A program made the translations under genes and the position numbers. From contig JAFTIA010000086.1 of NCBI GenBank assembly GCA_017457105.1, forward strand, positions 1 to 64,000: DNA of 64,000 bases. Direction: 5' to 3'. The notes below the pieces were generated by a model. It worked only from the letters and a program-made list of their open reading frames with translations. It was not told the DNA's origin and made no database searches. Numbering within the stretch: the first letter of the stretch is position 1; every line of letters starts with the position of its first letter. Shown in pieces: positions 33,981 to 43,231 of this stretch. The DNA is from Lentisphaeria bacterium (lineage in GTDB: Bacteria; Verrucomicrobiota; Lentisphaeria; Victivallales; Victivallaceae).

Positions 33981-36665
33981 TTATTTCCGTTTTGCCGGGA
34001 TGGCGCAGGAAAATACTTTGCGGCCGTCGGCGGCGAAGATGATCCGGTTTCCGGCAATGGCTCCTCCGGCGGAGATCCCGGCAGGGGACTGGGCGAATGC
34101 GGTGGGCTTGAATGTCACCGGATCCAGTTCGGAGAGATTCCGGGACTGGATCAGGAACATGCGCCCGTCTGCCGTCTGCTGGAACGCCCGCCGCACAGGG
34201 TAACCGATGGAGAAACTGGCAACGGATTTGAATGTTGCCGGGTCGATAACATAGAGAATACTGTTATCGGTGGCGGCAAGGATCTTGCCCCGCCACAGCG
34301 CAATGGCATTCACATTGCCCGCCCGGGGACAGCGGAAAATGTTGACCACTTTCTTTGTTTTCCAATCCATGCGGAAAACGCAGGCTTCTTTGACCGTGCT
34401 GTGGCCGCCGATGGCGGCAATACTGGAGCCGCCGATAAGATCGCCGTTCTTTTCAAATTCTGCGGCAATACAGCTTTCGCCGGGGAGCCAATCGGCAATG
34501 GTGCTGTTTTTCCCGGTCTGCAAATCGTGGATACCGAACTGGCCGCCTTTCATGCCGTCGTAAGAAAATCCTGCCATCATCACTTCCCGCCCGTTGGGGT
34601 GGACCTGAATGGTACGGGGGCGCATCACTGCTTTCGGCCAACGGCCGAGGATGCGGGGATTATCCCGCCCCACATTGTCCTGGCGGGGTGCGGTTGCCGC
34701 TTCCAGCCCGGTAAGCCCGAACCAGGGATATTTGCCTTTGGGGCTTTTGCAAACGCTGATCTCCACGGGGACATCCCCTTTTTTGAAGTCAAAGGGGCCC
34801 ATGCTGACCATATCACTCAACCCGGCAATATCCCGGGCAAGATCCATGGACCAGGTTTTATCAAGCACTTTTACCGTAACGATGCCGTAGGTTTGGAAGT
34901 GATAAAACCGCATGTTGATATATCCCTTGCCATCCTCTTTTACAGGAACACGGAAACGGAAAGGCGCACCGTTTTCTTTCCCCATGCAAAGCAGAATTTC
35001 GCCGAGGATATTGAACTGGTGCTGTTCAGATGCAGGGATCTGCGCCACCAGCGTGGTCATGGGAACGCCGAAAAAGGAGCGTTCCGTATAGGTAACGGGT
35101 TTGGCGGTATCCAGTTCCCACATACGGCCGTGGGAATATTCGCAGGTATAGAGTTTGCCTTTGAAACTTGTCATGTTGCAGAAATTGCCGCCGCCAACGG
35201 TGGGATTGTAACCGTGATCGGTAATTTTGCCTGTTTGCGGATCCAGCGATGCCAGATGATGGGGGTGAGCAGTGGAAATATAAACTTTCCCGTCCGGCCC
35301 CGTTGCCAGACTGGTAATGCTTGCCCCGCCGGAACGGTAGGTATAGGGAACGCTTTTCAATACGCCTTTATCGTTCCAGACGATCTCGTTTTTGTGGTTG
35401 TTATAGGAAATGATCCGCTGATTTTCGCTGATACGGAATTTCCGGGAACCGTACTTCAAATGGGGGCGATCCGCCTCTTTCGGCCGGGAATGGACGGGGG
35501 TCTGCAAAAATTCCCCGCCTTCACAAATGGCGGAAAATCCGGAAGGTGTATTGATATACACCGTCCCGTCCGGCAGATCCGCCACATACCCGGAACCCAG
35601 TTTCCGGAACGCTTCCGGCACAAGTTCTTTCTTTTCCCCTGTCTTGAAATTGTACGCCGTCACACCGGAACGGGCCACGCCGGTACCGCAATAGACCCAG
35701 CCGGTTTTATCACTGGCGATCCAGTAAAGCTGGGTTTCCACAGGGTCCATGCGGCCGCAATTTTTCACTTCGCCGGTTTCAGGATTCACGGCAACCAGTG
35801 TGCAGGGCACGTTCCCCAGATACACCATGCCGTCCGTGCCGATGGCGGCGGACCAGCAGGTGGAACCGATGACAGATTTGGAAAGGGTGAGTTTGCGGGT
35901 ATTCACGTCAAAAATGACGACTTTCCCCGCCAGTCCTGTAACATATTTTCCGGAGGGCGTCAGCACGGCCCCGCTGAAAAATCCGCGCTGCCAGCCGGGA
36001 ACGACATGCTGAAACGTCTTTCCTGTATCCAGTTCGGTATAAAGGATGTAGCGATCCGGACCAGCATCCAGCATCGCCCCGATGACAAAGGGGCGGCCCG
36101 CCGCATCTTTTCCGGCAATGGCGTGGCGCAGTTCACAGGCTTCTGCGGCAATGCCGTGATCCGTCACCTCTGCAACGGGCGGCGGGACCAGCTCTTTCAG
36201 GAAAATATCTTTGACCTCCACCACGGCGGAGCGTTTGGCAAGACGGGCGTAAATTTCCGCCTTTGCCACGGGCCGTTTGGGAACGTATGTCCGGGCAATG
36301 GATTCCCAATCCTGTTTCCCCGGGGTCGCCCCGACAGAAATGTAATTGGTGGAAGTTCCATCGGTGTAACGGAGATTCATCAAAAGCCCGTACGTATCCT
36401 CCACCCGGGAATATCGATTTCCGGAAACCGTGCGGAAAGTTGCGCCGAACCGGATGGGAACGATTTCCTGCCGGTCCAGCGTAATGGTCTGCAAAAGCCG
36501 GAGATCGGTTTTATCATCCGGCGCAGTCATCCGGAAAACGCCATCCGCCTGACGGACGGTCTGTGCCGGACGATTGAACTTCCAGTTTTCACTTTTCACC
36601 AGATTTTCCCCGGCGGACAGGATCGCCAGAGAAAAAAACGCCGCAATGATAAAAATCTGTTTCAT
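33981..36665 (-). CDS. Large secreted beta-propeller protein, tandem copy 2
   Basis: 894 residues with signal peptide MKQIFIIAAFFSLAILSAG. It matches copy 1 through most of its length (LRHAIAGKDAAGRPFVIGA, PEAFRKLGSGYVADLPDG, HPHHLASLDP, GHSTVKEACVFRMDWK), so the two are tandem duplicates, separated by 12 nt. It is the first gene of the duplicated pair. Function as for copy 1. Confidence 0.75.
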   Translation of the reverse strand: MKQIFIIAAFFSLAILSAGENLVKSENWKFNRPAQTVRQADGVFRMTAPDDKTDLRLLQTITLDRQEIVPIRFGATFRTVSGNRYSRVEDTYGLLMNLRYTDGTSTNYISVGATPGKQDWESIARTYVPKRPVAKAEIYARLAKRSAVVEVKDIFLKELVPPPVAEVTDHGIAAEACELRHAIAGKDAAGRPFVIGAMLDAGPDRYILYTELDTGKTFQHVVPGWQRGFFSGAVLTPSGKYVTGLAGKVVIFDVNTRKLTLSKSVIGSTCWSAAIGTDGMVYLGNVPCTLVAVNPETGEVKNCGRMDPVETQLYWIASDKTGWVYCGTGVARSGVTAYNFKTGEKKELVPEAFRKLGSGYVADLPDGTVYINTPSGFSAICEGGEFLQTPVHSRPKEADRPHLKYGSRKFRISENQRIISYNNHKNEIVWNDKGVLKSVPYTYRSGGASITSLATGPDGKVYISTAHPHHLASLDPQTGKITDHGYNPTVGGGNFCNMTSFKGKLYTCEYSHGRMWELDTAKPVTYTERSFFGVPMTTLVAQIPASEQHQFNILGEILLCMGKENGAPFRFRVPVKEDGKGYINMRFYHFQTYGIVTVKVLDKTWSMDLARDIAGLSDMVSMGPFDFKKGDVPVEISVCKSPKGKYPWFGLTGLEAATAPRQDNVGRDNPRILGRWPKAVMRPRTIQVHPNGREVMMAGFSYDGMKGGQFGIHDLQTGKNSTIADWLPGESCIAAEFEKNGDLIGGSSIAAIGGHSTVKEACVFRMDWKTKKVVNIFRCPRAGNVNAIALWRGKILAATDNSILYVIDPATFKSVASFSIGYPVRRAFQQTADGRMFLIQSRNLSELDPVTFKPTAFAQSPAGISAGGAIAGNRIIFAADGRKVFSCAIPAKRK

Positions 36666-36682
36666 CTCAAACCTTTTGGATA

Positions 36683-37423
36683 CTATTGAAGATCCCAGTA
36701 ATTATTCACATCGCCGTTGATATTTCCGTTACGGAAAGGATCTTCTGTGAAAGGGTTGTACAAATTGACCTTTGTAAAACTCACATGCCCGTCAGCCCAA
36801 GCGATGTTCACGCCGCCATTGTGCCGCCCGTCCGGGAAACCGTCATAACCGGAGCGATCACTCCGGTAGGTAGTCATACAAACATACCCCCCAATGGTAT
36901 TACGCACAGGGCTGGCAATGATGTCCACCAGCATGATGGTGGAAGAAGGCGTCTTGACTTTCGTTGTTTTGGTACTCATTTGCATCCGGTTGGAATTGGA
37001 ACTGGTCCGGTAGGAACTGCCGAGATACTCATAATTGTAGCCGTAACTCAAATTGGACGGCGTTTTGTAGTCCAGAGGCGTGGCAATAAACTGTTCAGGC
37101 CGGAACCCGTTGGTGCCGGTGATTTTGTGGGATTTGCAGAAGAAAACAGCACCGCTGGTGGCATATTTCCCCAAAAAGAGTTTATAGACCCAGTTTTCCG
37201 GAACAGTGCCGTAATCATAGAACTGCGGATAATAATCAGCATTATCATCCACATAAAACATAATGCTCTGGGCGACCTGTTTCTGATTGCCGAAGCAGTG
37301 GGAACTGTTCGCCTTTTCCCGTGCCGTGTTCAACGCAGGAAGCAGCATGGCGGCCAGAATAGCTATAATGGCAATTACGACCAGAAGCTCGATCAGTGTA
37401 AAACTATTTCTTTTCATTTTCAA
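36683..37423 (-). CDS. Prepilin-like protein with type II leader
   Basis: 246 residues starting [16 protein letters not shown]; the leader FTLIELL is the prepilin peptidase site with E5 and continues into a hydrophobic N-terminal helix to about residue 35. The C-terminal part has [18 protein letters not shown], the H-x9-DG signature of the DUF1559-like group abundant in PVC bacteria. It should be processed and exported as a pseudopilin-like surface protein. It is nearly the twin of the 37438 gene. Confidence 0.9.
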   Translation of the reverse strand: MKMKRNSFTLIELLVVIAIIAILAAMLLPALNTAREKANSSHCFGNQKQVAQSIMFYVDDNADYYPQFYDYGTVPENWVYKLFLGKYATSGAVFFCKSHKITGTNGFRPEQFIATPLDYKTPSNLSYGYNYEYLGSSYRTSSNSNRMQMSTKTTKVKTPSSTIMLVDIIASPVRNTIGGYVCMTTYRSDRSGYDGFPDGRHNGGVNIAWADGHVSFTKVNLYNPFTEDPFRNGNINGDVNNYWDLQ

Positions 37424-37437
37424 ATTCCCTTATATAA

Positions 37438-38316
37438 TCAGCGGTCCCAATAGTTATCTTTATCTCCGGCAGTCGTTCCGTTACGGAAGGGATCTTCGGT
37501 GTAGGGATCCAGCTTATTGACTTTCGTAAAACTCACATGCCCGTCAGCCCAGGCGATGTTCACGCCGCCATTGTGCCGCCCGTCCGGGAAGCCATCAAAA
37601 CCGGTTTCTCTATAGTAATCCGTACAAACATAGCCGCCCTGCAGATTATTTTGGGGGCTGGCAACAATATCCACCAGCAGGATCGTTTGAGAAGGTGTTT
37701 TGAGCTGCGTGGTTTTGGCCGGAGTTCTAGCTCCGCCGTTGCGGAACGAGGAGCCGATATGCTGATAGTTGTAGCCATAACTGAAATTGTTGGGCGTTTT
37801 ATACGCCAGAGGATCGGCAATAAATTCCGGTGGCATAAAGCCGCTTGCCTTTTGGATCTTATGGGATCTACAGAAGAAAACCGCCCCGCTGGTGGTATAT
37901 TTCCCCTCAAAAAGTTTATAAACCCAGTTTGCAGGATCAGCGGCGTAATCGTAGAACGGCGGATAAAAATCATCGTTTCCATCCACATAAAACATAATGC
38001 TCTGGGCGATTTGTTTCTGATTGCCGAAACAGTGGGAGCTGTTCGCCTTTTCCCGTGCCGTATTCAACGCAGGAAGCAGCATGGCCGCCAGAATGGCAAT
38101 AATGGCAATTACAACCAGAAGTTCAATCAGCGTGAACGCTGATTGAGTGAAGATGTGAAGGTGTGAAGAGTTTGCCTGCGGCAAACGTGAAGTGCGCCCT
38201 GTCGGGCGTAAGGATGTGTTGCTTTTATAAAATTTTTTAAGGTAATACAACGGCAAAATACCTATTTGACAAGTTTTACTGACCAATAGTTCGATCAATG
38301 TAAATGTTTTTTTCAT
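37438..38316 (-). CDS. Prepilin-like protein with a duplicated leader around an insertion
   Basis: 292 residues. It begins [12 protein letters not shown], then about 45 residues of unrelated sequence ([32 protein letters not shown]), and then a second [17 protein letters not shown] leader and the same mature protein as the 36683 gene ([14 protein letters not shown] near the end). The inserted DNA is hairpin-rich (see repeat at 38123-38280). Which leader the prepilin peptidase recognises is unclear; only the second is followed by the full hydrophobic helix. Reading frame is intact. Confidence 0.85.
   Translation of the reverse strand: MKKTFTLIELLVSKTCQIGILPLYYLKKFYKSNTSLRPTGRTSRLPQANSSHLHIFTQSAFTLIELLVVIAIIAILAAMLLPALNTAREKANSSHCFGNQKQIAQSIMFYVDGNDDFYPPFYDYAADPANWVYKLFEGKYTTSGAVFFCRSHKIQKASGFMPPEFIADPLAYKTPNNFSYGYNYQHIGSSFRNGGARTPAKTTQLKTPSQTILLVDIVASPQNNLQGGYVCTDYYRETGFDGFPDGRHNGGVNIAWADGHVSFTKVNKLDPYTEDPFRNGTTAGDKDNYWDR
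38123..38280. repeat. Hairpin-rich insertion in a prepilin leader
   Basis: Three perfect hairpins follow one another: TCAATCAGCG/CGCTGATTGA (38123-38146), GTTTGCC/GGCAAAC (38170-38186) and CGCCC/GGGCG (38195-38208). The first has an arm that is the gene's own leader codons for T-L-I-E. The remainder to 38280 is AT-rich. The segment is absent from the twin gene at 36683 and keeps the frame open. Confidence 0.65.
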
Positions 38317-38337
38317 GATGAGAACCCTTTTGAATTA

Positions 38338-39141
38338 TCAGAGAATATCCAGTTTTAAATCACGAATCTCGATCTTGCTTTCTTTTTCGATCCAGTTGGC
38401 AAGTACCTGCACACGGCAATGGGTCACATTCACGGGCCAGATACGGTAATTCCAGCCGTTGATGCGGCCGGTGACCGTCCCGGCAAAGGGCATAAGCTGA
38501 TCCGTGTATTTGGCACTGCGGAACGCCGCGTGCATGGAGTCCCCGCCCCCTCTGTGCAGACGGACCACCGTCCCCGCAGGAGAAGCAAAGGTGACTTGGC
38601 GCGCCATGGTCAGGTGCAGGACGCCGTCAATCATTTCACTCTTGCTGATAAACATATACAGCCGGTGGTTGGGCAGGTCGCTCAAATCCTTTTTGGCACC
38701 CACTGCCAGATGAAAGTTTTTCACGGATTTGCTCCAGGCGGTACTGTCTGCATCCGGACGGACTTTGATAACAGTATCCCCGGCTTTCACCGCTTCCGCC
38801 AGCGTGCCGTAGCCCTTGGCTTCATGCCACACATGCATCCCGGAAACATCCTGCCCCTGGGCTGAAAGCGGGATAAAACCAATGCAGAGGGTAGATTTTT
38901 TGGAACCGTCCAAAGCTCTCACACTGCCGCTCAACCGGTACTTTTTCGCATCGTCCACGGCAAATTTTTCTTTGGAAAGGATACGGACGGGGCCGTTGAT
39001 GATCCACGCCCCATCCTTGTATTCCGCCGTGCCGCTGTTTTTATACGGTTTGATCACGCAGTTTTCCGGCGTCAGGATCACGCTTTCTGCAGAAAGATAA
39101 GCCCCGCACAGGCAGGCCGCCAACAAAAGCAACTTTTTCAT
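38338..39141 (-). CDS. Secreted hypothetical protein
   Basis: Start MKKLLLLAACLCGAYLSAES (ATG at 39141, after AAAGGATCAAAAT) gives a signal peptide and a 267-residue precursor. The mature part is beta-rich (YRLSGSVRALDG, LCIGFIPLSAQG, HLTMARQVTFASPAG, IEIRDLKLDIL), like a carbohydrate-binding sandwich, but I recognise no named family. It is 19 nt from the DegT gene and 21 nt from the prepilin gene, so it is part of that unit. Confidence 0.6.
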   Translation of the reverse strand: MKKLLLLAACLCGAYLSAESVILTPENCVIKPYKNSGTAEYKDGAWIINGPVRILSKEKFAVDDAKKYRLSGSVRALDGSKKSTLCIGFIPLSAQGQDVSGMHVWHEAKGYGTLAEAVKAGDTVIKVRPDADSTAWSKSVKNFHLAVGAKKDLSDLPNHRLYMFISKSEMIDGVLHLTMARQVTFASPAGTVVRLHRGGGDSMHAAFRSAKYTDQLMPFAGTVTGRINGWNYRIWPVNVTHCRVQVLANWIEKESKIEIRDLKLDIL

Positions 39142-39160
39142 ATTTTGATCCTTTCTCTGG

Positions 39161-40315
39161 TTAATCCTGCCGGTACATGGCAGCATATTCTTCAATGAAT
39201 TCTTTATCAAAATGCTTGAACCACGGAATGCGGAACGCATTTTTGGCGATATTTTCGGAGTGGGGCAGACTTTCGGGTTTGCGCCGTTCCGCAAAGAAGG
39301 GGTGGATGTGCAGAGGCATATTCGCCCCGGGCCAGCAGCTTTCAAAACCGGCGTTCCGGACCTTTTCGCAATAAGCATCTATATCTCCACCACGGTACAG
39401 CCCTGCCGGACTGTACCAGCCGCCCATGGTGGAGCCGGAATCTGCCGCCGGACGGTGCGCCCGGATGGATTTGCAGTCCGCCAGCAGATCCCAGAAGTAA
39501 TTCATGGCTTTCCGGATCTCCTCCGTCCGTTCATCATAGTATTTGAGCTGGACACGGCCCATGGCGGAGCAGGTCTGATTCATACGGTGCTTTACGCCGC
39601 CCAGAGGGCATCCGGCATATTTTTCCAGTTCCGGAGCCACTTTTTCGGAGGGAGAGGAATAGCGAGACGCGGCAATGCGTTCATAGTGGCCGAAAGACAT
39701 GGCCTTTTCAAAAATCTCCCGGTCATTGGTGGCAAGCATCCCGCCTTCACCAATGGCAAAACTTTTGCCGCCCATCATGCTGATGGCTGCCACATCCCCC
39801 AATGTCCCGCATTTACGGCCCTTGTAGAGAGAACCCTGTGCATGGGAAACATCTTCAATAACTTTTACGCCGTGCTTGCGGCAAATGGCACAAATCTCAT
39901 CCATTTCCGCAGGATGACCGGCGTAATGCACCACGATCAACGCCCGGGTGCGGGAGGTGATACGGTGTTCAATATCTTCCGGATCGATGCAGAGAGTATC
40001 CGGATCGATATCCGCAAACACCACATCCGCCCCCAGCGATACTGCCGGAGCGGCACTTGCCCAGTAGGTCATGGAGGGGCAGATCACTTCCGTCCCCGGC
40101 CCTACGCCGCAAGCGTAAAACGCCTCCTGGATCGCCGCGGTACCATTGCAGGTCCCCAGAGCATAGGTGGTTCCCAGCCATGCGGCAAATTCTTTTTCAA
40201 ACTTGCGGGTCACATCCGTCCCGCTCATGATCCCGGCGCGCATGATCGCAACGACGGCTTCTTCATCTTCAGCCGTAACGATCGGCCAATGAAACATTTC
40301 TTCTGCACTGATCAT
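39161..40315 (-). CDS. DegT/DnrJ/EryC1/StrS-family aminotransferase
   Basis: Start MISAEEMFHWPIVTAEDEE at 40315. The 384-residue PLP enzyme has GTCNGTAAIQEAFYACG for the cofactor phosphate, VIEDVSHAQGSLY, and the Schiff-base lysine in MMGGKSFAIGEGG (about 180), with MLATND behind it. Members transaminate keto sugars for surface polysaccharides. It is the first gene of the minus-strand unit leading into the secreted protein and prepilin genes. A weak GGGTGAG precedes the ATG. Confidence 0.88.
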   Translation of the reverse strand: MISAEEMFHWPIVTAEDEEAVVAIMRAGIMSGTDVTRKFEKEFAAWLGTTYALGTCNGTAAIQEAFYACGVGPGTEVICPSMTYWASAAPAVSLGADVVFADIDPDTLCIDPEDIEHRITSRTRALIVVHYAGHPAEMDEICAICRKHGVKVIEDVSHAQGSLYKGRKCGTLGDVAAISMMGGKSFAIGEGGMLATNDREIFEKAMSFGHYERIAASRYSSPSEKVAPELEKYAGCPLGGVKHRMNQTCSAMGRVQLKYYDERTEEIRKAMNYFWDLLADCKSIRAHRPAADSGSTMGGWYSPAGLYRGGDIDAYCEKVRNAGFESCWPGANMPLHIHPFFAERRKPESLPHSENIAKNAFRIPWFKHFDKEFIEEYAAMYRQD

Positions 40316-40399
40316 TTTACTCACCCGTGTGTAGTTTGGTTTTAGTAACAATTATAGCACAGAAAAAAAGAAAAGGCAAGTCATTTCCGGAAAAAAAGG

Positions 40400-40540
40400 A
40401 AAAATAAGTCTGTCGGCCGGCGGGGCGCATGGTACTCTCGCATCCTGTGCTATGTCCTGTTATGTCCCTGGTGTCCTTGGTCGTCCTTTTCCCTTACCTG
40501 CAGTATCGGCATTGCCGATGTGTGCTTTGCCAGCCGCCCC
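40400..40540. repeat. Interspersed repeat region with GTCC microrepeat
   Basis: The gap 40316-40599 has no gene. It carries a run of GTCC-spaced units at about 9-10 bp (40449-40486) and a TGCAGTATCGGCATTGC inverted part, like the other repeat regions in this window. Confidence 0.5.
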
Positions 40541-40544
40541 CGCT

Positions 40545-40572
40545 AAAAAAAAAGAGCGGCGCCATGCCGCTC
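40545..40572 (-). terminator. Terminator after the MarR gene
   Basis: GAGCGGC (40554-40560) pairs with GCCGCTC (40566-40572) and on the minus strand runs into nine T. Confidence 0.8.
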
Positions 40573-40599
40573 CCTTGAATCATCCTGCCAACCGGTGAT

Positions 40600-41046
40600 T
40601 CAGCTGAGTTTGCGATAGATGACCTGCATCCCTTTTTCCAAATCAGAAAATTCTTCTGCGGAACAGGTGGCAAAATAGGAAGCAATGTACCCATTCAGCC
40701 GGTCTTCCACGCCAGACAGAAGTTCCCGGCCCTTGGCGGAAACATCGATCAAAACATTCCGGCGGTCAGCCGGATCATCGGTCCGGGTCAAATAACCCTG
40801 CTGAACCAGCTTGTCCACAAAGAGCGATGCCCCTGCGGAAGTCAAGCCGGTCAATTCCATGATTTTGCTCAGGTTGCAGGGCAGGATGAAACGGATCAGC
40901 ATCAAATTGAAGAACTGGCCCCGCGGCATGATGTCCGCATGACGCTTCCACTCTGCCGCCAGAAAAGTCCGGCGGCGAAGTTCCAGCATGCGGCAGCAAA
41001 GCTTGAAGATATCCAGTTCGGATTGTGCTGTTTCATTCCTGCTCAT
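40600..41046 (-). CDS. MarR-family transcriptional regulator
   Basis: Start at 41046 (MSRNETAQSELDIFKLCCRM) after AGGAG; 148 residues. The winged helix is visible: LSKIMELTGLTSAGASLFVD (recognition helix) then LVQQGYLTRTDDPADRRNVL, the MarR wing with DxRxxxL, and dimerisation helices at both ends. It lies 22 nt downstream of the two secretin genes, so it probably shares their transcript and could autoregulate them. Ligand unknown. Confidence 0.9.
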   Translation of the reverse strand: MSRNETAQSELDIFKLCCRMLELRRRTFLAAEWKRHADIMPRGQFFNLMLIRFILPCNLSKIMELTGLTSAGASLFVDKLVQQGYLTRTDDPADRRNVLIDVSAKGRELLSGVEDRLNGYIASYFATCSAEEFSDLEKGMQVIYRKLS

Positions 41047-41068
41047 GATAAACTCCTGCAATTCCTGA

Positions 41069-43225
41069 TCAACGATAGCCTTCGGCTTCGTCGGTGATTT
41101 TGTTACTGATGTCGTTCAACCGGTCTTCGCGGTCAGCACGGTCGCTGTCCAGACCATACTGCTGGAAGAACATGTTGCCCACGCGGCTGGTCATACCGCT
41201 GTTGACATTCTTGATGATCTTGCCCATGTGGTCGCGGACATCGGCACCGGCAGCGGCGTCGGCATTCACATATTCCACATTGGCGATCAGCACCAGCTGG
41301 GACTGCTTGATGGATTCAGATTCGGTGGAGAGCGCACGGCCGATCACCGGAAGATCCTTGAAGAAGGGCAGCCCGGCAGTACCGCGGACAGATTCGGACT
41401 TCTTGAGGCCGCCGATCACAAAAGTCTTGGCATCATATCCAATCTGGACGGTGGTACTGACATTGGAGTTGCTCACACGGGGGGACCCGTCGGAGTTCCA
41501 GCCCAGAAGAGAGGTGCTGTTCAGCACGATATCCAGCTTGGCGGCGTTGCCGGTGACAACAGGCGTTGCCAGCAGATTGAACTTGAAGCCGTCCTTGACC
41601 ATGGGGTACTGCAGACCGCCGTGGATGATACCGGGCAGAGCATCACGGGTATCCCATTTGGTGTTATACCAGGTGGCAGGCACCGGGGTGGTGATCGTAT
41701 TGCCGTCCTTGTCCTTTTCGACCTTCACATAACCGGTCAGGAACTTGGAAAGGTCGCCGGAAGTATTGAGGGAGTTCATATAATCCAGCTGCGCCTTGAG
41801 ATAGGCTGCCGTCTGCTGATCCCCTTGGGCCTGGGCGGCCTGCAAAGCGGCCTGCAGCTGGGCTTTCTGCGCTTCCAGCTGGGGCAGAGCGACCTGGGTG
41901 GCATCGCCATAGGTAAAGCTGCCGGTCTGGGTATTCATCATACGCATGGTGTAACCGATGGGGGTCCAGGCAAGGACCGTGGCACCGGCTTCGCCGTAGA
42001 AGTCTTCCAGTTCCTTCAGGGTCATGATCTTGGTGACCGCTTCACGCTGGATGGCATCCGGATTCACGTCCGCATAGACGAATTCCGTGCAGCCTTCCGC
42101 AATGGTGGTGGCACCGGCGGCATAGCTGGTACGGTCATAGAAGAACCCGGTCCCCACCTGAACCTGGGAAGGCATACGGTTGCGGGCAACCAGAACACCG
42201 CTGGCAACGCACTTGGCTTTGCCGATGCTGGTCATAAAGTCCAGATACCGGGTGTTCCATTTGGGATTGAAGTTCCAGTAGGAAACTTTGTTGTTACCGG
42301 TATTCTGCACGCCGCTGGCAAAGAAGGTGCCCCAGTTGCGGCTGGTGAAGGTCCCGGCGGAGAAGAAGTCCACACCTTCGTTGTTCTTCCAGGTCTGGAA
42401 GTCCACACCGATACGGTCATCGTTTTCAGCATAGATTTCCAGCACACGGTAGGAGATCTTCACTTCGGGGATCTGACGGTCATACTTGACCAGCATTGCC
42501 CGCATTTCATCCCAGTTCCAGGAGGGGGCCTTCACGATGAGGGCGTTCAGTTCTGCATCCACCATAAGTTCGCCGGGTTTCACAGAGAACTGGGGATCCA
42601 GATTGGAGGACCCGACCTTGAGCAGCATATCCCGCAGATTGGCGGCACGGCTGATTTTGGGGAAATAGATACGGGTTTCGGCATCCGGCAGGTAGGTAAG
42701 ACCTTTCCGGTCCAGAGAAGCCACGATGGCATCAATGCCTTTGCCTTCAGCAGAGTTGTTGAAACGGTAGGCTTCGGCGGAAACCAGAACCACACCGGTG
42801 CCGTCCTGATATTTTGCCGCAGTGACTTCCGCCGGGCTGGCGTTCACGCTCTTGGCACCCACAGCCGCATTCAGATAGCTGCGGACGGCGTAGGGATCGG
42901 CATTCTTGATAACATAGGTCTTGGTAATGACATAGGGATCGCTGTTGTCACGGATGACATTGACTTCTTTGGTGCCTTCCTTGACATCGATCTTCAGCTG
43001 CGCCTGCACATTAGAGGGGGCGTAACCGCCGGTAACATTGTCATTCTGATACCGGGGAGTGCCGGGGATGGACTGGGGGGTGAGGCTCAGTTCCCGGGGC
43101 CCCTGCTGCATCTGGGGCCGCTGGGCCTGCAGACGGCCGATACCGGCATTGTCCTGCATACTGCTGCAACCGGTCAAAAGAAGAGCCGCCGGAAGCATGT
43201 AAAAGCAAACTTTATTCAATTTCAT
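41069..43225 (-). CDS. Secretin-family outer-membrane lipoprotein
   Basis: 718 residues with a lipobox signal (ALLLTGCSS, Cys near 20). N-domain-like region at about 90-260 (VIRDNSDPYVITKTYVIKNA, LNALIVKAPSWNWDEM) and C-terminal secretin part with VQIGYDAKTFVIGGL and GLPFFKDLPVIGRALS, QSQLVLIANVEYV, the typical secretin closing motif. It probably forms an outer-membrane gate with its 43232 partner in pseudopilin-type secretion. An Ala/Gln-rich coiled insert (QAALQAAQAQGDQQ) is unusual. Confidence 0.8.
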   Translation of the reverse strand: MKLNKVCFYMLPAALLLTGCSSMQDNAGIGRLQAQRPQMQQGPRELSLTPQSIPGTPRYQNDNVTGGYAPSNVQAQLKIDVKEGTKEVNVIRDNSDPYVITKTYVIKNADPYAVRSYLNAAVGAKSVNASPAEVTAAKYQDGTGVVLVSAEAYRFNNSAEGKGIDAIVASLDRKGLTYLPDAETRIYFPKISRAANLRDMLLKVGSSNLDPQFSVKPGELMVDAELNALIVKAPSWNWDEMRAMLVKYDRQIPEVKISYRVLEIYAENDDRIGVDFQTWKNNEGVDFFSAGTFTSRNWGTFFASGVQNTGNNKVSYWNFNPKWNTRYLDFMTSIGKAKCVASGVLVARNRMPSQVQVGTGFFYDRTSYAAGATTIAEGCTEFVYADVNPDAIQREAVTKIMTLKELEDFYGEAGATVLAWTPIGYTMRMMNTQTGSFTYGDATQVALPQLEAQKAQLQAALQAAQAQGDQQTAAYLKAQLDYMNSLNTSGDLSKFLTGYVKVEKDKDGNTITTPVPATWYNTKWDTRDALPGIIHGGLQYPMVKDGFKFNLLATPVVTGNAAKLDIVLNSTSLLGWNSDGSPRVSNSNVSTTVQIGYDAKTFVIGGLKKSESVRGTAGLPFFKDLPVIGRALSTESESIKQSQLVLIANVEYVNADAAAGADVRDHMGKIIKNVNSGMTSRVGNMFFQQYGLDSDRADREDRLNDISNKITDEAEGYR

Positions 43226-43231
43226 CGGAAA

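Noticed and set aside
31434-36689. A 1751-codon open frame on the + strand opposite the two secreted propeller genes
   Set aside because: Long antisense frames are expected in GC-rich coding DNA. The minus-strand genes have signal peptides, start sites and duplicated homology; the antisense product has none and is full of Pro/Gly/His runs.
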